DNA from: SYAN01 sp049459795
GTDB lineage: Bacteria; Actinomycetota; Actinomycetes; Nanopelagicales; Nanopelagicaceae
Direction: 5' to 3'
NCBI GenBank assembly: GCA_049459795.1
Contig: JBMUDS010000002.1
Span: 1 to 64,000, forward strand
DNA length: 64,000 nucleotides
Position numbers and translations under genes: made by a program. Numbering within the stretch: the stretch's first letter is position 1; each line of letters begins with the position of its first letter. Of the stretch, positions 62,016 to 64,000 are shown one piece after another. The notes beneath the pieces are model-generated. The model had not been told where the DNA came from, ran no database searches, and saw only the letters and a program-made list of their open reading frames with translations.

Positions 62016-62446
62016 AGCTTGCCATTCGCCTTCTCGACCCTGAAATGCCACTACCCGAATACGCGCATCCAGGTGATGCTGGATTCGATCTTCGATCGAC
62101 GATCGATTGCACCATCGCACCAGGCGAGCGAAAGATCGTTCCAACTGGGATCTCTGTAGCGATCCCGGATGGTTATGTCGGATTGGTACATCCACGTTCG
62201 GGACTCGCGGCGAAGCATGGAATCTCCATGGTCAATACCCCAGGGACTATCGATGCCGGCTACCGAGGCGAATTGCAGGTCATCTTGATCAATCATGACC
62301 TTGTCGAGCCTTTCTCGATCTCACGATTCGATCGCATCGCCCAATTGGTTATCCAAAAAGTCGAGCGGGTCGATTTCGAGGTACTTGATGAACTGCCAAG
62401 CACGACGCGGGGCAGTGATGGCTTTGGATCGAGTGGAGTTCGATGA
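62012..62446 (+). CDS. dut: dUTP diphosphatase
   Basis: 144 residues with all five trimeric dUTPase motifs: DAGFDLRS (I), PRSGLAAKHGI (II), NTPGTIDAGYRGEL (III), FDRIAQLVIQK (IV) and RGSDGFGSSG (V). It removes dUTP and provides dUMP. GTG start overlaps the thioesterase stop; its own stop overlaps the DUF3159 start. Confidence 0.96.
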   Translation: MKLAIRLLDPEMPLPEYAHPGDAGFDLRSTIDCTIAPGERKIVPTGISVAIPDGYVGLVHPRSGLAAKHGISMVNTPGTIDAGYRGELQVILINHDLVEPFSISRFDRIAQLVIQKVERVDFEVLDELPSTTRGSDGFGSSGVR

Positions 62447-63060
62447 ATCACGAGGACCGCGATCGGATCGTAAATGCCCTGGGCGGAAAGAAAGGTCTCT
62501 TCGATTCAGGCATTCCTGCTCTAGTTTTTCTCATCATCTTCAATCTAAGAGACGATGTCCGGGATGCAGCTTTCGTCGCATTGGCGCTCTCTGGGTTGAT
62601 CACTGTGATTCGCCTCATTAAGCGCGAGAAGTTACAGAATGCGATCTCCGGGATCGTCGGAGTCTTGATCTGTTACCTCTTGGTTCGCTCGACGGGAAAG
62701 GCTGAGGATTTCTATCTCCCAGGTCTCTTCATCAATGCTGGATATGGTGCGCTCTATCTGCTCACCAATCTTGCAGGATGGCCAATCATCGGAGTGGTCC
62801 TCGGTCCATTGTTGGGAGAGGATTTCCATTGGCGCAAGGTTTCAGAGCGAAAGCGGGTTTACCTTCTCGCCGGATGGCTTTGGGTAGGTCTCTTCCTTTC
62901 GAGACTTCTGGTTCAACTCCCGCTCTATCTAGCAGGGAATGTCAATGCACTGGGAGTCGCCAGATTGGTCATGGGATACCCACTCTTCATCGCGTGTGCA
63001 TGGGGGACATGGTTAGTGATCAAACGAGTTCCCGTAGCCAAGAAGCCAGAGAGCGTCTAG
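62443..63060 (+). CDS. DUF3159 family membrane protein
   Basis: 205 residues with several hydrophobic helices and the DUF3159-type start LGGKKGLFDSGIPALVFLIIFN, later GLFINAGYGALYLLTNLAGWPIIGVVLGPLLGE. An actinobacterial family of unknown function next to dut and the TrkA genes. Its TAG stop overlaps the convergent trkA stop by sharing CTAG. Confidence 0.9.
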   Translation: MNHEDRDRIVNALGGKKGLFDSGIPALVFLIIFNLRDDVRDAAFVALALSGLITVIRLIKREKLQNAISGIVGVLICYLLVRSTGKAEDFYLPGLFINAGYGALYLLTNLAGWPIIGVVLGPLLGEDFHWRKVSERKRVYLLAGWLWVGLFLSRLLVQLPLYLAGNVNALGVARLVMGYPLFIACAWGTWLVIKRVPVAKKPESV

Positions 63061-63713
63061 GAGACGAAGCACTCCTTGAGTGAGCGCTCGGCGCTCTCGG
63101 TCGCGATGAAGATCAATTCATCACCCGCAGAGAAGAGATCGTGTTCGGTAGGTCGAATCACATGGCCATCTCGGATGATTGCGACGAGCGCTACGCCCTC
63201 AGGCATTTCGACCTCTTCGATCGTCTTGCCACAACATGAGGATCCGTCAGGCAAAGTAAGTTCAACAAGATTCGCGGAGCCTGCCTGGAGCGAGAAGAGG
63301 CGAACCACGTCGCCGACGCTGACAGCCTCTTCGACAAGGGCGGTGATGATTCGTGGTGTTGATACCGCTACATCCACCCCCCACGACGTGTCGAACATCC
63401 ACTCGTTCTTCGGGTGATTGACGCGGGCAACGACACGTGGAACGCCATACTCCGTCTTCGCCAAGAGGGATGTAACGAGATTGACCTTGTCATCACCCGT
63501 TGCGGCAACGAGGACATGACATGTATCGAGCCGGGCAGTATCGAGCGATGAGATCTCACATGAGTCAGCAAGTAACCACTCTGCCGCTGGAACGCTCTCC
63601 ATCTTGATCGCCTTCGGATCCTTGTCGATCAAGAGGATCTGGTGACCATTGCTGATCAATTCGCGTGCGATGGCCCGTCCGACATTTCCTGCGCCTGCGA
63701 TGGCTACCCTCAT
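63057..63713 (-). CDS. trkA: TrkA-family K+ transport regulatory protein
   Basis: 218 residues. RCK_N Rossmann domain (AIAGAGNVGRAIARELISNGHQILLIDKDP, NAD-type GxGxxG), then RCK_C (ANLVELTLPDGSSCCGKTIEEVEMPEGVALVAIIRDG). It gates a Trk/Ktr-type potassium channel, not present here. It overlaps the upstream second TrkA gene by four bases. Mycobacterial CeoB/CeoC form the same pair. Confidence 0.93.
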   Translation of the reverse strand: MRVAIAGAGNVGRAIARELISNGHQILLIDKDPKAIKMESVPAAEWLLADSCEISSLDTARLDTCHVLVAATGDDKVNLVTSLLAKTEYGVPRVVARVNHPKNEWMFDTSWGVDVAVSTPRIITALVEEAVSVGDVVRLFSLQAGSANLVELTLPDGSSCCGKTIEEVEMPEGVALVAIIRDGHVIRPTEHDLFSAGDELIFIATESAERSLKECFVS

Positions 63714-64000
63714 GATCGCTCCTCAGGTGGTTGCGCAAGAGAGGCCGTGACTGCAGTGATCTCTTTCTCCGGAACGAATAGATGGACTACGTCACCTTCT
63801 TGAAGGATGGTCCGTTCGAGCGGAACGATTCCCTCGCCGAGCCTCGTGATGAATGCAACACGTGCCGCAGTATTCGCCTGGATCAGTGAGATCGGTTCGC
63901 CATACCACTCGCGATGGAGTGGAATCTGGCAGAGTTGAAGGTTGCCAGATGGCTCGGTCCACTCGGATGCGGCACCTTCAGGAACCATATGTCGGACTAT
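63710..64000 (-). CDS. Second TrkA-family protein, N-terminal part beyond the window
   Basis: The frame is open to the window edge, so this is a partial gene. The visible 96 residues are an RCK_C domain: LCQIPLHREWYGEPISLIQANTAARVAFITRLGEGIVPLERTILQEGDVVHLFVPE. An internal ATG at 63988 is not the true start; the RCK_N half should lie upstream, past position 64000. Pairs with the following trkA. Confidence 0.9.
   Translation of the reverse strand: MVRHMVPEGAASEWTEPSGNLQLCQIPLHREWYGEPISLIQANTAARVAFITRLGEGIVPLERTILQEGDVVHLFVPEKEITAVTASLAQPPEERS

Overview
The window reads as a compact piece of an actinobacterial chromosome. The evidence is gene order: coaD / coiled-coil protein / DUF177 / rpmF / rnc / mutM / smc / ftsY / amtB / glnB / ffh, rpsP-KH-rimM-trmD, an IclR regulator divergent from leuCD, and the DUF4193-DUF3093-dut-DUF3159-TrkA cluster are all arrangements familiar from Actinobacteria. 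Base composition is moderate (about half G+C by eye), genes are tightly packed with many 1-4 bp overlaps, and a Brp/Blh carotene cleavage enzyme sits beside a split lycopene cyclase. Together these suggest a streamlined, probably aquatic, rhodopsin-using actinobacterium of the Nanopelagicales type. That placement is inference; no rRNA gene is present to settle it.

Layout. 1-4.6 kb: a tRNA(CAU) cut by the window edge, a large DUF5671-like membrane protein with a small anchored partner, the lycopene cyclase halves crtYd/crtYc facing blh (retinal formation), and an M23 peptidase. 4.6-8 kb: cold shock protein, a SIMPL protein and glycogen debranching enzyme. 8-16 kb: etfBA, cysteine desulfurase, mnmA, ligA, a 50-residue membrane protein, nadD, rsfS and a phosphatase. 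16-24 kb: tRNA-Ala, an SDR, leuS, comEA-comEC, holA and rpsT. 24-35.7 kb: lepA, hemW, a DoxX-like protein, hrcA-dnaJ-rsmE, HIT, phoH-ybeY-CorC, a FAH-family enzyme and gltX. 35.7-40 kb: tRNA-Gln, tRNA-Glu, the IclR regulator with leuCD, and an HU protein. 40-50 kb: plsC-gpsA-ddl, a stand-alone Lrp/AsnC ligand domain, thiL, rpmB, recG, rsmD, coaD and the rnc/mutM group. 50-64 kb: smc-ftsY, amtB-glnB, ffh, rpsP to trmD, and the dut/TrkA cluster.

How the genes work together. Most encode core translation and tRNA modification (rpsT, rpsP, rpmB, rpmF, lepA, rsmD, rsmE, rimM, trmD, mnmA, ybeY, rnc), DNA maintenance (ligA, recG, mutM, smc, holA, HU), protein targeting (ffh, ftsY), cofactors (nadD, coaD, thiL), leucine synthesis and ammonium uptake. 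The lifestyle-specific part is blh plus crtYc/crtYd, which would make beta-carotene and cleave it to retinal. No rhodopsin gene is present here.

The most striking non-coding signal is promoter layout. Seventeen genes have a TANNNT hexamer ending 6-9 bases before the start codon, the arrangement expected for leaderless mRNAs. GATC is also about five-fold commoner than composition predicts in two hand-counted stretches. Other non-coding items are a 33-bp palindrome between the IclR gene and leuC, a compound hairpin before rpsP, and a triple 12-bp repeat before phoH. I found no CRISPR array, insertion sequence, prophage or defence island. No stretch over 300 bases lacks a gene.
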